Source of the DNA: Roseicyclus sediminis
GTDB lineage: Bacteria; Pseudomonadota; Alphaproteobacteria; Rhodobacterales; Rhodobacteraceae
Assembly (NCBI RefSeq): GCF_025515305.1
Contig: NZ_JAOPHT010000020.1
Coordinates: 1 to 56,349, forward strand
Direction: 5' to 3'
Length of the DNA: 56,349 nt
The notes beneath the pieces were generated by a model. That model saw only the letters and a list, made by a program, of their open reading frames with translations. It searched no databases and had not been told where the DNA came from. Each line of letters begins with the position of its first letter. The first letter of the stretch is position 1. Shown one piece after another: positions 1-8,335 of the stretch. Made by a program: the position numbers and the translations under genes.

Positions 1-213
1 CGGGCGGCGGGCCCCGGCGCGGACGCCGCCGCGCGCCGCTTCCCGGCTGTCGACCGCGAGATTGGGCGCGTCGAGGCGGCGCTGTTCGGACCGGGGGGCG
101 CCACACCCGATCTCGCGGCCCTTCTCGGGGCCATCGAGGCGGCCGACGCCGCCCTGGTCCGGCCCGACAGGCGCGAGGGCGCTCTGCCGCCCCTTTACCC
201 CGCGTCCGCCTGA
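1..213 (+). CDS. C-terminal end of an unidentified protein (gene starts before the window)
   Basis: The frame beginning at base 1 is open and closes with TGA at 211-213, giving the last 70 residues of a protein. The segment is Ala/Arg-rich and helical in character, with an acidic-basic mix, and ends LPPLYPASA. A similar Leu-Pro-Pro-Leu-Tyr-Pro end occurs in some BatD/oxygen-tolerance proteins of this family, but the fragment is too short to name. Its stop codon overlaps the end of the convergent MFS gene by 19 bases, which supports both ends being real. Codon use (G/C in third positions) fits a coding frame. Confidence 0.5.
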   Translation, partial: RAAGPGADAAARRFPAVDREIGRVEAALFGPGGATPDLAALLGAIEAADAALVRPDRREGALPPLYPASA

Positions 214-1469
214 CCGCCCCCGGCCCCGGCGCGGCCCCGCCCGCCCCGGCCGGGCAGGCGCCAGAGGCCAAGGAGCGCCAGCGACGCGAAGGCCGCCCCG
301 CCGAGGAAAGTGAAAGAAGGGCCGACCCCGTCCCAGAGTGCGCCCGCGATCACGCTGGAGCACAAGAGCGCCGCGCCGGTGACGAGGTTGAACACGCCGA
401 AGGCCGTCCCGCGCAGTTCGGCGGGAACCGCCTCGGCCACCAGCGTGGACAGAAGCCCCTGCGTGAACCCCATGTGGAGCCCCCAGAGGAGAACCCCAGC
501 CGCGACTCCCGCCAGCCCGCCGCTGAAGGCGAGGAAAAGATCGGCGAGGATCAGGAAGACCAGTCCGATGGCCATGAGGCCAGTGCGGCCCACCCGGTCG
601 GAGACGATCCCGACAGGCCAGACCGACCCGGCATAAACGGCGTTCATGCCGACCAGCACCAGCGGCGCCAGCGCGATGGGAAGGCCCGCGTCCCCGGCCC
701 GCAGGATCAGGAAAGCCTCGCTGAACCGCGCCAGCGTGAACACCGCCGCGACGGCGACGACCCACCAGAACCCGGCGCCCAGGAGCCGGAGCTCCTCCCG
801 CGACAACGGGTTGCGGACGCGGCGCAAGCCTGCCGGGCGCACCGGTTCCCGCACGGCGAAGAGGATCAGCGCGAAGGCGAGGAAGGCGGGCAGGACCGCG
901 ACCCAGAAGACGCTCTGGAAATCGTTCGCGAAGAGCCACATCAGGCCGATCGCGGCGAGCGGCCCGAGGAACGCGCCCACGGTGTCGAGCGACTGGCGCA
1001 GCCCGAAGGCCGCCCCGCGCAGCTCCGCGGGCGCGAGGTCGGCCACCAGCGCGTCGCGCGGCGCACCGCGGATGCCCTTGCCCACGCGGTCGACGAAGCG
1101 CGCCGCGACCAGCCAGCCGATGGAGGGCGCGAGCGGGAAGACGGGTTTCGTGATCGCGGCCAGGCCGTAGCCCAGGGCGGCAAGCTCCTTGCGCCGCCCG
1201 ATCCGGTCGGACAGCGCCCCGGAAAAGACTTTGGTGATGGAGGCCGTCGCCTCGGCGATCCCCTCGATCACCCCGACGGCGAGCGCGGTCGCGCCGAGAC
1301 CCACTGTCAGGTAGACCGGCAGAAGCGCGTGGATCATCTCAGAGGAGATGTCCATCAGCATCGAAACGAACCCCAGCACCCAGATGGCCGCCGGCAGGCG
1401 CGGACGTCCCGCCCCCGTGCTGTTCACGCCTGGTTCGGGCTGCTCTGGCACGCGATCCCCCTGCCCCAC
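195..1469 (-). CDS. MFS transporter
   Basis: A 424-residue inner-membrane carrier of the major facilitator superfamily with about 12 hydrophobic segments. The loop signature SDRIGRRKELAALGYG (near residue 86) is the MFS cytoplasmic loop 2-3 motif, and SDRVGRTGLMAIG repeats it in the second half. The sequence DRVGKGIRGAPRDALVAD (near 130) is shared with a group of MFS proteins of unknown substrate. The start is GTG at 1467-1469, three bases after the DUF202 gene stop, so it is the last gene of the HdeD operon. The first 25 residues are polar; the next possible start would cut into the first helix. Substrate is not predictable. The C-terminus is an unusual Gly/Arg/Ala-rich tail overlapping the neighbouring gene's stop. 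Confidence 0.85.
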   Translation of the reverse strand: MGQGDRVPEQPEPGVNSTGAGRPRLPAAIWVLGFVSMLMDISSEMIHALLPVYLTVGLGATALAVGVIEGIAEATASITKVFSGALSDRIGRRKELAALGYGLAAITKPVFPLAPSIGWLVAARFVDRVGKGIRGAPRDALVADLAPAELRGAAFGLRQSLDTVGAFLGPLAAIGLMWLFANDFQSVFWVAVLPAFLAFALILFAVREPVRPAGLRRVRNPLSREELRLLGAGFWWVVAVAAVFTLARFSEAFLILRAGDAGLPIALAPLVLVGMNAVYAGSVWPVGIVSDRVGRTGLMAIGLVFLILADLFLAFSGGLAGVAAGVLLWGLHMGFTQGLLSTLVAEAVPAELRGTAFGVFNLVTGAALLCSSVIAGALWDGVGPSFTFLGGAAFASLALLGLWRLPGRGGRGRAGAGGGQADAG

Positions 1470-1472
1470 CGT

Positions 1473-1793
1473 TCAGCCGACATGCAACGCGAAGACGCCG
1501 ATGAGGCCGAAGAGCGCGAGGATGAGCAACAACAGCAGAGCGTCGGCCGAGACCGCGTCATCCTCCACCGTTTCGGAGGCGTTGATGCGGGCGCGAATGG
1601 TCCGCATCCGGGTGAAGGCGAGGCCGATCACCAGCGCCCCCGCTGCCAGCAGGGCCGGTTCGGTCCATGCGGCGCCGGACCTGTCCCCGATCCGCGCGGC
1701 GGCAATGCCAAAACCCTCGATGGCGATCACCGTCCGCACCCAGGCGAGGAACGTGCGCTCGTTCGCCGAATGGTCCGCGTAGCGTTCGATCAT
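1473..1793 (-). CDS. DUF202 / YidH-family small membrane protein
   Basis: A 106-residue protein with the hallmark start of the DUF202 family: ERTFLAWVRTVIAIEGFG near residues 11-28, followed by three hydrophobic segments and a short polar linker containing MRTIRARI. Family members are small inner-membrane proteins of unknown function, often found with stress genes. The ATG at 1793 is chosen because GAGGGGAG lies about eight bases upstream. The frame is nevertheless open further upstream, through an MprF-like piece to an ATG at 2036, so a longer fused product of 187 residues is possible. It lies between HdeD and the MFS carrier, with only three bases to the latter, so co-transcription is expected. 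Confidence 0.75.
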   Translation of the reverse strand: MIERYADHSANERTFLAWVRTVIAIEGFGIAAARIGDRSGAAWTEPALLAAGALVIGLAFTRMRTIRARINASETVEDDAVSADALLLLLILALFGLIGVFALHVG

Positions 1794-1796
1794 GTC

Positions 1797-2036
1797 CGCG
1801 CTCCCCTCGTTATCAGGCCCTTCATGCCCCGAAACCAGCCGATCGGCGTCGATGAAGGCGCGGGCGACACCGGGGCCGCGCGCGCAGGCGACATCGTTGG
1901 GCGTCCAGACCGGGCGGAACTTTCCCTTGAAGATCCGGAGCCCTTCGAAGTGATAGACGTGCTCGTGATGTTCGTAAACGAACCCGCCGAGACGCTGCCG
2001 GGGCGAGGCCTGCGCGGACGACGCCGTCGTCGTCAT
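1797..2036 (-). pseudogene. Detached C-terminal piece of an MprF-type protein (DUF2156 end)
   Basis: About 80 codons start at ATG 2034-2036, which overlaps the HdeD stop as ATGA. The peptide contains YHFEGLRIFKGKFRPVW followed by a region ending RLVSGHEG. This matches the extreme C-terminus of MprF/lysyl-phosphatidylglycerol synthases, whose last 60 residues typically read Y.F.GLR.FK.KF.P.W.PRYLA and end with an L..GG motif. Only this tail is present: there are no catalytic GNAT-like segments and no flippase helices. The frame continues into the DUF202 gene without a stop. It is either a relic of a deleted mprF or an independent short domain translated by coupling to HdeD. The family match is by recalled motif, not by search. 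Confidence 0.5.
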
Positions 2037-2590
2037 CGGACCTCGGTCCGGATCGTGCCGCGCACCGCCAAAAGCGCCGCCCCGGTCGTGAGGAAGTTCA
2101 TTCCGAGCATCAGGCCGAGAAGCCAGGTCGCCGTGCCCGGCCAGCCGATGAGCAAGATCAGTCCGACGGCTAGTGCCGCCACGCCGCTGGCCACCATCCA
2201 GCCCCAGCCCGAGGCCTCGGGACTGAGCCTGAGGCCGAAGAGGATCGAGAACACGCCCTCGATCAGGAATCCGGCGACGACGAGGAGCGTCATCGCCTCG
2301 ATGCCGAGGCGGGGGAAGACGAGGAACACGACGCCGAGGCCCGCGACGAGACCGAAGCCGGAGGCGGCGAGCTTCCATTCGGGATAGGCGCGCAGCGACA
2401 GCGACATCCACAGGCCGAGCCCACCCCAGAACAGCATCGCCAGGCCCACGAGCACCGTCGCCGCCAGCGTCGCCGCCGCCGGGGCGAGGATGGACAGAAC
2501 CCCGAGAAGGATGAACCCGCCCGCGAGCCAACCGAGGCTCGAGCGGATGCCGAAGCCGGGATGTGCCGCCGCCGGGGACCAGGGTGTCAT
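2033..2590 (-). CDS. HdeD-family membrane protein (DUF308)
   Basis: A 185-residue inner-membrane protein with six hydrophobic segments arranged as three helix pairs, the pattern of HdeD. HdeD of enterobacteria is linked to acid resistance, and HdeD also occurs with YfdX in transmissible stress-tolerance loci; both links are established knowledge. Here it is the first gene of a minus-strand unit that is divergent from the two-component regulator. The start is ATG at 2588-2590. The 156 bases between the two divergent genes hold the TTAC-N6-GTAA dyad at 2669-2684, so the regulator probably controls it. Its stop overlaps the next start as ATGA. A second HdeD-like gene lies at 26300-26911. Confidence 0.85.
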   Translation of the reverse strand: MTPWSPAAAHPGFGIRSSLGWLAGGFILLGVLSILAPAAATLAATVLVGLAMLFWGGLGLWMSLSLRAYPEWKLAASGFGLVAGLGVVFLVFPRLGIEAMTLLVVAGFLIEGVFSILFGLRLSPEASGWGWMVASGVAALAVGLILLIGWPGTATWLLGLMLGMNFLTTGAALLAVRGTIRTEVR

Positions 2591-2668
2591 GGCGATCTAT
2601 CCTTTGCGTTCCGCATTTGACATGATCGCGAAGGTGGACGCCCTGTGCCAAGCCAGCCTTGGGCAAAG

Positions 2669-2684
2669 CTTACACATTCGTAAG
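2669..2684. promoter_or_regulatory. Putative response-regulator box 1 (CTTAC-N6-GTAAG)
   Basis: A perfect 5-base inverted repeat, CTTAC and GTAAG, is separated by ACATTC. It sits 63-78 bases before the regulator start and 79-94 bases before the HdeD start. Nearly the same element recurs at 4776-4791 (before yfdX) and 10986-11001 (before the triple-repeat gene), sharing the core TTACA-N-N-TTC/TCC-GTAA. Autoregulation by the OmpR-type regulator is inferred from position and recurrence. Confidence 0.55.
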
Positions 2685-2746
2685 TGGCGCAGGTCGATCC
2701 GGCGTGCAATTGACGGGGTGTCACTTTCGGACGAGCGGATGTCCTT

Positions 2747-3424
2747 GTGAAGATCATGCTGGCAGAAGACGACCGCAAGTTGGCGGATTACGTCCGGTCG
2801 GGCCTCGAGGAGGAGGGCCACAGCGTCGAGCATTTCACCGACGGGCGCGACGCGCTCACCTACTGCCTCTACAGCCCCTGCGACCTCGCGATCGTCGACC
2901 GGATGATGCCGGGCATGGACGGCCTCTCGGTGGTCAAGGCGCTGCGTGCGTCCGGTTCGGAGATCCCGGTGATCTTCCTCACGGGCCTCGGAGACGTCGA
3001 TCACCGCGTCGAGGGACTTTCGGCCGGCGGCGACGACTACCTGGCCAAACCGTTCCACTTCTCCGAATTGAAGGCGAGGATCGCCGCGGTGACCCGGCGG
3101 AGATCGAACCGGGCCGAGGTGACGAAGCTGACGGTGCACGATCTCGACCTCGACCTCCTGACCCGAACGGCGCACCGGCAGGGACGGACCATTGAGCTGC
3201 AGACGAAGGAGTACCAGCTGCTCGAGGCGCTGATGCGCAATGCGGGCCGGGTGATGACCCGGACCATGCTGCTTGAACAGATCTGGAATTTCACGTTCGA
3301 TCCCAACACGACCGTACTCGAAACCCATATGAGCCGGCTTCGCGCCAAGATCGACAAGCCCTTCGACGTGCCCCTCATCCACACGATCCGCAACACCGGC
3401 TACTCGATCCATGGACCGCGCTGA
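2747..3424 (+). CDS. OmpR-family response regulator
   Basis: A 225-residue two-component response regulator. The receiver domain spans about residues 1-115, with the acidic pocket ED at 7-8, the phosphoacceptor Asp51 in IVDRMMPGMDG, Thr79 and Lys101 in YLAKPF. The winged-helix DNA-binding domain covers about 125-222 and contains the family pattern ELQTKEYQLLEALMRNAGRV and an RNTGYSI wing. The start is GTG at 2747; an ATG nine bases later would remove the first beta strand. The gene overlaps its kinase by 14 bases, so the two are translated together. The dyad at 2669-2684 upstream suggests autoregulation. Neighbours (HdeD, YfdX) suggest an envelope or acid-type stress signal, which is inference. 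Confidence 0.92.
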   Translation: MKIMLAEDDRKLADYVRSGLEEEGHSVEHFTDGRDALTYCLYSPCDLAIVDRMMPGMDGLSVVKALRASGSEIPVIFLTGLGDVDHRVEGLSAGGDDYLAKPFHFSELKARIAAVTRRRSNRAEVTKLTVHDLDLDLLTRTAHRQGRTIELQTKEYQLLEALMRNAGRVMTRTMLLEQIWNFTFDPNTTVLETHMSRLRAKIDKPFDVPLIHTIRNTGYSIHGPR

Positions 3425-4790
3425 CGTTCTTTCGGGCGCGGCGTTCAAGGCGGTGCTGCGGGCGGCGCTGGTGTTCGTGCTCGTGCTGGCCGCGATGACG
3501 GTTTTCAGCATCCGCCTCATCGACAAGGCCATGACCGAGCAGGTCCGCGCCCGTGTCGTGGAGATGGAGCGCTCGATCAGCGGCATCAGCGACGATCAGA
3601 CGCCGTCAAACATCGCCGAGCTTGTCGCCCAGGTAACGCGCGGCTCGGCCGGTCAGACGCTGGCCTACGCCGTTTTCGACGCGAGCGGTTTGCGGCTGGC
3701 CGGGAACACCAGCATCCGGCCCGAGCATGGCACCTGGGTCGAGGTGCCCTACACGCTCGAACTGCCCGCCCACCTCGGGGACGATGCCACCGAGCGTGTC
3801 TTCCTGATGCACGCCGTGACAATCAACGGCATGACGCTCGTGGTCGGCCGAAGCACCGAGCACATCGTCGCGGCCAAGCGCGAGGCCCTGCGCGGCTTCG
3901 CGCTGACCGGATTCGTGGTCGTCCTTGCGACCCTCGGCATCGGCTACGCGCTCAGCAGCCGGAGCCAGCGGGCACTCGAAGACATGGAAGCCGTGCTCGA
4001 CCGGGTATCCCGCGGCGAGACAACCGCCCGCATCGCCGCCGCGGGCGGCAATGACCAGATCGACCGCATCGCGCGGCGGATGAACGAACACCTCGACCAG
4101 CTCGACGCCCTGTTCCAGCAGACCCGGCGGACCTCGGCCTCGGTGGCGCACGATCTGCGCAGGCCGCTCGCGCGGGCGACGATCGGCATGGAACGGGCGC
4201 TGGCGCGCGCCGAGGCCGGAGAGGATGCCAGCACGGAGATCGGGAAAGCGCTCGCCGACCTGTCGCACCTGCAATCCGTGATCGCCTCGATCCTGCGCAT
4301 CGCACGGATCGAAAGCGGTGACGTCGCGGAGATGCAGCCACTGGACCTCCGCGACGTCCTGGACGAGGTCGCCGAGACCTTCGTGCCGGTGGCGGAGGAT
4401 GCCGGACAGCGCCTCGTCTATGGCCGCGCGGACGGGCCGCTGAGCGTGATGGGCGATGCCGAGATGCTTGCCCAACTCGTCGTTAACCTCGTGCAGAACG
4501 CGATCACGCATGCGGGCGCCGGTGCGACGATCACGCTGGCCGGGCGGGACGTCCCGGAGGGCATCGAGATTGCCGTGTCCGACACCGGCCAAGGCATCCC
4601 CGCCGAGATGCGCGCGAAGGTGCTCGAGCCGTTCTTTCAGGCCGATGCGGCACGCACCGGCGAAGGCAGCGGCCTCGGCCTGCCGCTGGTGAAGGCCATC
4701 GCTGACCGGCACGGCGGGACGCTGAGTTTGGAAGACGCCGCACCTGGCCTGCGCGTGCGGGCGGTTCTTCCCCGGCTTACAGCTTCGTAA
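3411..4790 (+). CDS. Sensor histidine kinase of the adjacent two-component system
   Basis: A 459-residue membrane kinase. Transmembrane helices lie near residues 13-35 and 160-180 and enclose a periplasmic domain of about 125 residues. A HAMP linker follows, then the dimerisation helix with the H-box VAHDLRRPLAR (near residue 246), the N-box VVNLVQNAITH, the G1 box DTGQGI and the G2 box GEGSGLGLPLVKAI. All catalytic elements are present, so the protein should autophosphorylate and pass phosphate to the regulator encoded just upstream. The start ATG is inside the end of the regulator gene. The last codons lie within the box at 4776-4791 that precedes yfdX, so gene and operator overlap. The ligand is unknown. 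Confidence 0.92.
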   Translation: MDRADVLSGAAFKAVLRAALVFVLVLAAMTVFSIRLIDKAMTEQVRARVVEMERSISGISDDQTPSNIAELVAQVTRGSAGQTLAYAVFDASGLRLAGNTSIRPEHGTWVEVPYTLELPAHLGDDATERVFLMHAVTINGMTLVVGRSTEHIVAAKREALRGFALTGFVVVLATLGIGYALSSRSQRALEDMEAVLDRVSRGETTARIAAAGGNDQIDRIARRMNEHLDQLDALFQQTRRTSASVAHDLRRPLARATIGMERALARAEAGEDASTEIGKALADLSHLQSVIASILRIARIESGDVAEMQPLDLRDVLDEVAETFVPVAEDAGQRLVYGRADGPLSVMGDAEMLAQLVVNLVQNAITHAGAGATITLAGRDVPEGIEIAVSDTGQGIPAEMRAKVLEPFFQADAARTGEGSGLGLPLVKAIADRHGGTLSLEDAAPGLRVRAVLPRLTAS

Positions 4791-4791
4791 A
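4776..4791. promoter_or_regulatory. Putative response-regulator box 2 (CTTAC-N6-GTAAA)
   Basis: CTTAC-AGCTTC-GTAAA is the second copy of the dyad at 2669-2684. It lies 75-90 bases before the yfdX start and includes the stop codon of the kinase gene. Same half-sites and same six-base spacer length as the other two copies. Confidence 0.5.
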
Positions 4792-4865
4792 TCGCGCGAC
4801 AGGGCCGCAACGGTGTTGTGACGGATGATGCCCCATCACGTTCCACAATGTTGGAGGCCACTCCC

Positions 4866-5510
4866 ATGAAACGTTTCGCAAAACCGCTCCTTCTGACGAC
4901 GGCAATCGTCGTGGCGATGTCGCCCGGGCTCAGGGCCCTCGCGGCCACGACGGACAACGCCCCGCTCGGCTATACCGTGCAGGACGAGATGCTGCGCACC
5001 TCTCCCGAGGCGCTTGCCACGGTCGCGCATGTGCAGGCCGCGCGCCTCGCCCTCATGAACGAGGACTACGAGGCCGCGCGCACGCATGTCTCCGACGCCA
5101 TCGCGGCCCTCGATGCGGAGGAAATCCGGTTCCAGGACCTGATGCTGCCCGACACCGCGGCGGCATCGGACGACCCGGTCTACCTGCCCTACACGGTCGC
5201 CGTCGTCGCCATCGACAGGGAAGGCCTGTCGCGTGTCAACGAGCTCGCGCTGCAGCGGGCCTACGGTGCGCCCGAGTCCGCGGAACCGGGCGACACCCTG
5301 CTGGTGCCGCATCTCGAACATCTGGCCATCGCCGTGACGGCGTCGCTTCTGCCGGCTGACGAGAGCATGACGCACCTGGTGGAGGCCCGGCAGCACCTCG
5401 ACGCCGGCGAATATGCCGAGGCCAACAGATCGCTCCTGTCGCTGGAACGGTCGATCATTTTCCGGAGCTACGAACTGGACGCGCTGCCGGCGCAATATGA
5501 CATCCAGTAA
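4866..5510 (+). CDS. YfdX-family periplasmic protein
   Basis: A 214-residue secreted protein with a clear signal peptide (MKRFAKPLLLTTAIVVAM, cleavage after the ALAA region). The mature part contains EALATVAHVQAARLALM and later YTVAVVAIDREGLSRV and HLVEARQHLDAGEYAEAN, the helical pattern of YfdX proteins. Family knowledge: yfdX belongs to the EvgA acid-response regulon in E. coli and occurs with hdeD in heat/stress-tolerance islands, where it is thought to act as a periplasmic chaperone. The ATG at 4866 is chosen because GGAGG lies at 4853-4857 and the signal peptide begins there; an upstream in-frame GTG at 4818 would bury the signal. It follows the kinase gene by 75 bases and has its own copy of the regulator box. 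Confidence 0.8.
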   Translation: MKRFAKPLLLTTAIVVAMSPGLRALAATTDNAPLGYTVQDEMLRTSPEALATVAHVQAARLALMNEDYEAARTHVSDAIAALDAEEIRFQDLMLPDTAAASDDPVYLPYTVAVVAIDREGLSRVNELALQRAYGAPESAEPGDTLLVPHLEHLAIAVTASLLPADESMTHLVEARQHLDAGEYAEANRSLLSLERSIIFRSYELDALPAQYDIQ

Positions 5511-5550
5511 TCCTTTTCCGTCGGCCGACGGGTAAGGCCGCGCGATGACC

Positions 5551-5580
5551 GGACGCCGCCGCAACGGCACGGCGGCGTCC
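5551..5580 (+). terminator. Strong hairpin after yfdX
   Basis: Eleven-base arms (5551-5561 and 5570-5580, GGACGCCGCCG and its complement) enclose an eight-base loop about 40 bases after the yfdX stop. There is no T run after it, so it may be a weak intrinsic terminator or an mRNA 3' stabiliser. The rest of 5511-5769 shows no gene. Confidence 0.5.
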
Positions 5581-5769
5581 GTGCCCTCGAAGGCCCGTTG
5601 ATACCGTCCGCGGGGGCGGTCGCCGCGGACGGCACTCTCACGAACCGGCGCGGCCAGAACCCCGCCCGAACATCGCCCGGCGCATTCTTCGAAACCTCGC
5701 GCAGCTGGGTGTCCGGCCTCGATTTGAGACGCGGAGCAACGGACATGCGGGCAATCCCGGGGGGCGGAG

Positions 5770-7311
5770 CTAATGCGCCATCGCGGGCGGCCCGGCGCCC
5801 CGGGGCGGTGATTTCATGGCGAGGGCCAGAGGGATCATCGCCCACGCCGCGATCCCCGAAAGCAGGAAGGCGTCCTGGAAGGCAAGCATTGTCGCCTGCC
5901 GCATCACCTCGGCGGAGACATAAGCGGCGGCCTCGGCGCTCGTCGGCGCAAGCCCGAGCGGCGCGAGCCAGTCCGACAAGCTGCGGTCGAAGGGTGTCAG
6001 GCCGCCGGCCAGCGTGGCGTAGTGGAAGCGCGTGCGCTGCACCACCTGCCAGCCGATGATCGCGACGCCGATCGAGGATCCGATCGAGCGGGTCACGCCG
6101 TAGAGGCCCGACGCCTCGTCCTGCTTCGCCGGCGTCACGTTCTGGAACGCAAGCGTCGACAGCGGCACGAAGACGAGGCCCATGCCGAGGCCCGAAACCA
6201 CGCCGGGCCAGGCGAGGTCCCAGAACCCCGCGTCGAGGTTGACCTGCGCCAGCAGCACGTTGCCGCCACCGGTCAGCAGGAAGCCCACGACCATCAGGAG
6301 GCGCGGGTCGATGCGCTTGGACAGGATGGCGCCGGTGATGACCATCGAGAAACCGGCCGCCACGCCCCTCGGCATGAAGAGGAGCCCCGCGTCCACGATC
6401 GGATACCCGAGAAGTCCCTGCACAAAGAGCGGCAGGATGGCGATTGCGCCGAACATCGACACCCCGAAACCCATGATCGCGACGTTCGCGGCGGCGAAGC
6501 TGCGGTCGCGCAGGATGTCAAAGTCGATGATGTTCTCCCGCAGGCTCCACCCGCGCCAGACGAAGACCACGCCCATCACGAGTGAAGTCAGCGCCGTCAG
6601 CTGGATGAGGTGGGAGGCGAACCATTCCCGGCTTTCCCCTAGGTCGAGCGTCATCTGAAGCGCGCCGATGGCCGTGACCATGAGGCCGAGACCGATCCAG
6701 TCCACGCGCACCTCGCGCAGGTCCTCCTTGGGCAACTCGCCCATCATCATCGCCAGCGCGAAGGCGGCGATGGGCAGGTTCACGTAGAACACCGCCCGCC
6801 ACGAAAAATGCTCGGTCAGAAGCGCGCCGATGGTCGGGCCCAGCACCGGGGCGACGACGACGCCAAGGCCGAAGAGCGCCATGGCCTGACCCCGGTTGTT
6901 CTTCGAGAAGGCGGAGAACAGGATCGACTGCGACAGCGGGATCAGGAATGCGCCGAAGAAGCCCTGCCCGAGGCGGCAGGCCACCATCATCTCGATCGAT
7001 GTCGACAGCCCGCCCAGCATGGAAAAGGCGGCGAAGCCCGTGATCGCCGTTGTGATCAGCCGCCGTCGGCCGAAGCGTCGCGACAGGAGCCCCGTCAGCG
7101 GCATGACCGCGACCGAGGCCACGATATAGCTCGTCACGATCCAGACCGTCTGGTCGCTGGTGATCCCGAAGGCCGCCTTGATGTGCGGCAGGGCGACGTT
7201 GACGATGGTGCTGTCGAGCACCTCCAGCACCGCTGTCAGGACGACGGCCAGAACAACCGTCCAGCGCACCTCCGGGGCGGCCTCCGGCACAATGTCCGAC
7301 GTCGCGCTCAC
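5770..7311 (-). CDS. DHA2-family multidrug efflux MFS permease (EmrB-type)
   Basis: A 513-residue inner-membrane drug:H+ antiporter with about 14 hydrophobic segments. The N-terminal helix contains VLEVLDSTIVNVALPHI, the DHA2 signature, followed by GLLSRRFGRRRL (MFS motif A) and the motif C-like GLGVVVAPVLGPTIGALL. It would exchange protons for hydrophobic drugs and work with the membrane-fusion partner encoded just upstream, whose stop overlaps this start by four bases (ATGA). Together with an outer-membrane TolC-like channel (not in this window) they would form a tripartite pump. Substrate is unpredictable; location beside the stress regulator suggests, but does not prove, a role in envelope protection. 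Confidence 0.9.
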   Translation of the reverse strand: MSATSDIVPEAAPEVRWTVVLAVVLTAVLEVLDSTIVNVALPHIKAAFGITSDQTVWIVTSYIVASVAVMPLTGLLSRRFGRRRLITTAITGFAAFSMLGGLSTSIEMMVACRLGQGFFGAFLIPLSQSILFSAFSKNNRGQAMALFGLGVVVAPVLGPTIGALLTEHFSWRAVFYVNLPIAAFALAMMMGELPKEDLREVRVDWIGLGLMVTAIGALQMTLDLGESREWFASHLIQLTALTSLVMGVVFVWRGWSLRENIIDFDILRDRSFAAANVAIMGFGVSMFGAIAILPLFVQGLLGYPIVDAGLLFMPRGVAAGFSMVITGAILSKRIDPRLLMVVGFLLTGGGNVLLAQVNLDAGFWDLAWPGVVSGLGMGLVFVPLSTLAFQNVTPAKQDEASGLYGVTRSIGSSIGVAIIGWQVVQRTRFHYATLAGGLTPFDRSLSDWLAPLGLAPTSAEAAAYVSAEVMRQATMLAFQDAFLLSGIAAWAMIPLALAMKSPPRGAGPPAMAH

Positions 7312-8312
7312 CGGCCGCCCGCGTCGAGAGCGGTGGTATCGACCCGCGCGGTCACGCTGGCGCCCACGCGGAGCCGAAAGGCCGGGTCCTCGGGCGGGGT
7401 CAGCGCGATGCGGACCGGAAAGCGCTGGGTGACCTTGACCCAGTTGCCGCTCGCGTTCTGAGGCGGCAGGAGCGAGAAGACCGCGCCCGAGCCCGCACCG
7501 ATGACCGCCACCTCACCCGCGAGGTCGAGGCCGGGATACATGTCGACGGCAATCCGCACCGGCTGGCCCGGGCGGATGCGGTCGAGGTCGGTCTCGCGGA
7601 AGTTGGCGTCAACCCACCAGTCGCCGTCCTCGACCAGCGAGAACAGCGGCTGACCGGGCGCGACCACGTCGCCGGGGCGCAGGGAGAGGTTCGCCACCCA
7701 GCCCGCGACGGGCGCCGTTATGGTAGCATGGTCGAGCGCAAGCTCGGCCTGTGTCAGCGCCGCCGCGGCCGCCCGCACCGCGGCATTGTCGGCGCCGGGC
7801 TCACCCGAGCGTTCACGCGCGGCGGCCAGCGCCGCCTCGGCTTGCGCCACGCGGGCCAGGGCCTGGTCGCGCGCCGATTGCGCGGTGTCGAGCGCGGCCT
7901 GCGCCATGTCGCCCCGTTCGAAGAGCTGCCGGACACGGGCGAGCCCCGCCTCGGCATCGGCCAGCCCGGCGCGCGCGGCGTCCACATCGGCCGAGGCTGC
8001 CGCGACATTGGACCCCGCGGCGCCGGCCGATTGCCGGGCAAGATCGAGCTGCGCCGCGGCCGCATCAACCGCCGCTCGCAGGGCCCGGTCATCAAGCGCG
8101 ACCATGACCGCCCCGGCCTCGACCCGGTCGCCCTCTGCCACACGCACCTCGGTGACGCGGGCCGCCACCAGCGGCGAGATCGTCAGGATGTTCGCCTGCA
8201 CATAGGCGTCTTCGGTCGAGGGATAGACGCTCTGGCGGTGCCAGTACCATGCAAGTCCCGCAGCCGCCGCGGCGAGTACGGCGACGAGGAGCAGGGGTTT
8301 GAGAAATCTCAT
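7308..8312 (-). CDS. HlyD/EmrA-type membrane fusion protein
   Basis: A 334-residue periplasmic adaptor anchored by one N-terminal helix (LLLVAVLAAAAAGLAWYW). It has the expected order: lipoyl half-motif (YVQANILTISPLVAARVTEV), a long Ala-rich coiled-coil hairpin at about residues 80-190, the second lipoyl half (DHATITAPVAGWV), and beta-barrel segments including VDANFRETDLDRIRPGQPV, which is typical of EmrA-like proteins. It would link the inner-membrane pump EmrB-type partner to an outer-membrane factor. The start ATG is at 8310-8312. A set of short inverted repeats at 8336-8358 lies directly upstream and may bind a repressor, but no adjacent repressor gene is present. Confidence 0.9.
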   Translation of the reverse strand: MRFLKPLLLVAVLAAAAAGLAWYWHRQSVYPSTEDAYVQANILTISPLVAARVTEVRVAEGDRVEAGAVMVALDDRALRAAVDAAAAQLDLARQSAGAAGSNVAAASADVDAARAGLADAEAGLARVRQLFERGDMAQAALDTAQSARDQALARVAQAEAALAAARERSGEPGADNAAVRAAAAALTQAELALDHATITAPVAGWVANLSLRPGDVVAPGQPLFSLVEDGDWWVDANFRETDLDRIRPGQPVRIAVDMYPGLDLAGEVAVIGAGSGAVFSLLPPQNASGNWVKVTQRFPVRIALTPPEDPAFRLRVGASVTARVDTTALDAGGR

Positions 8313-8335
8313 CTTGTCGTCTTTTCGTCAGTGCA

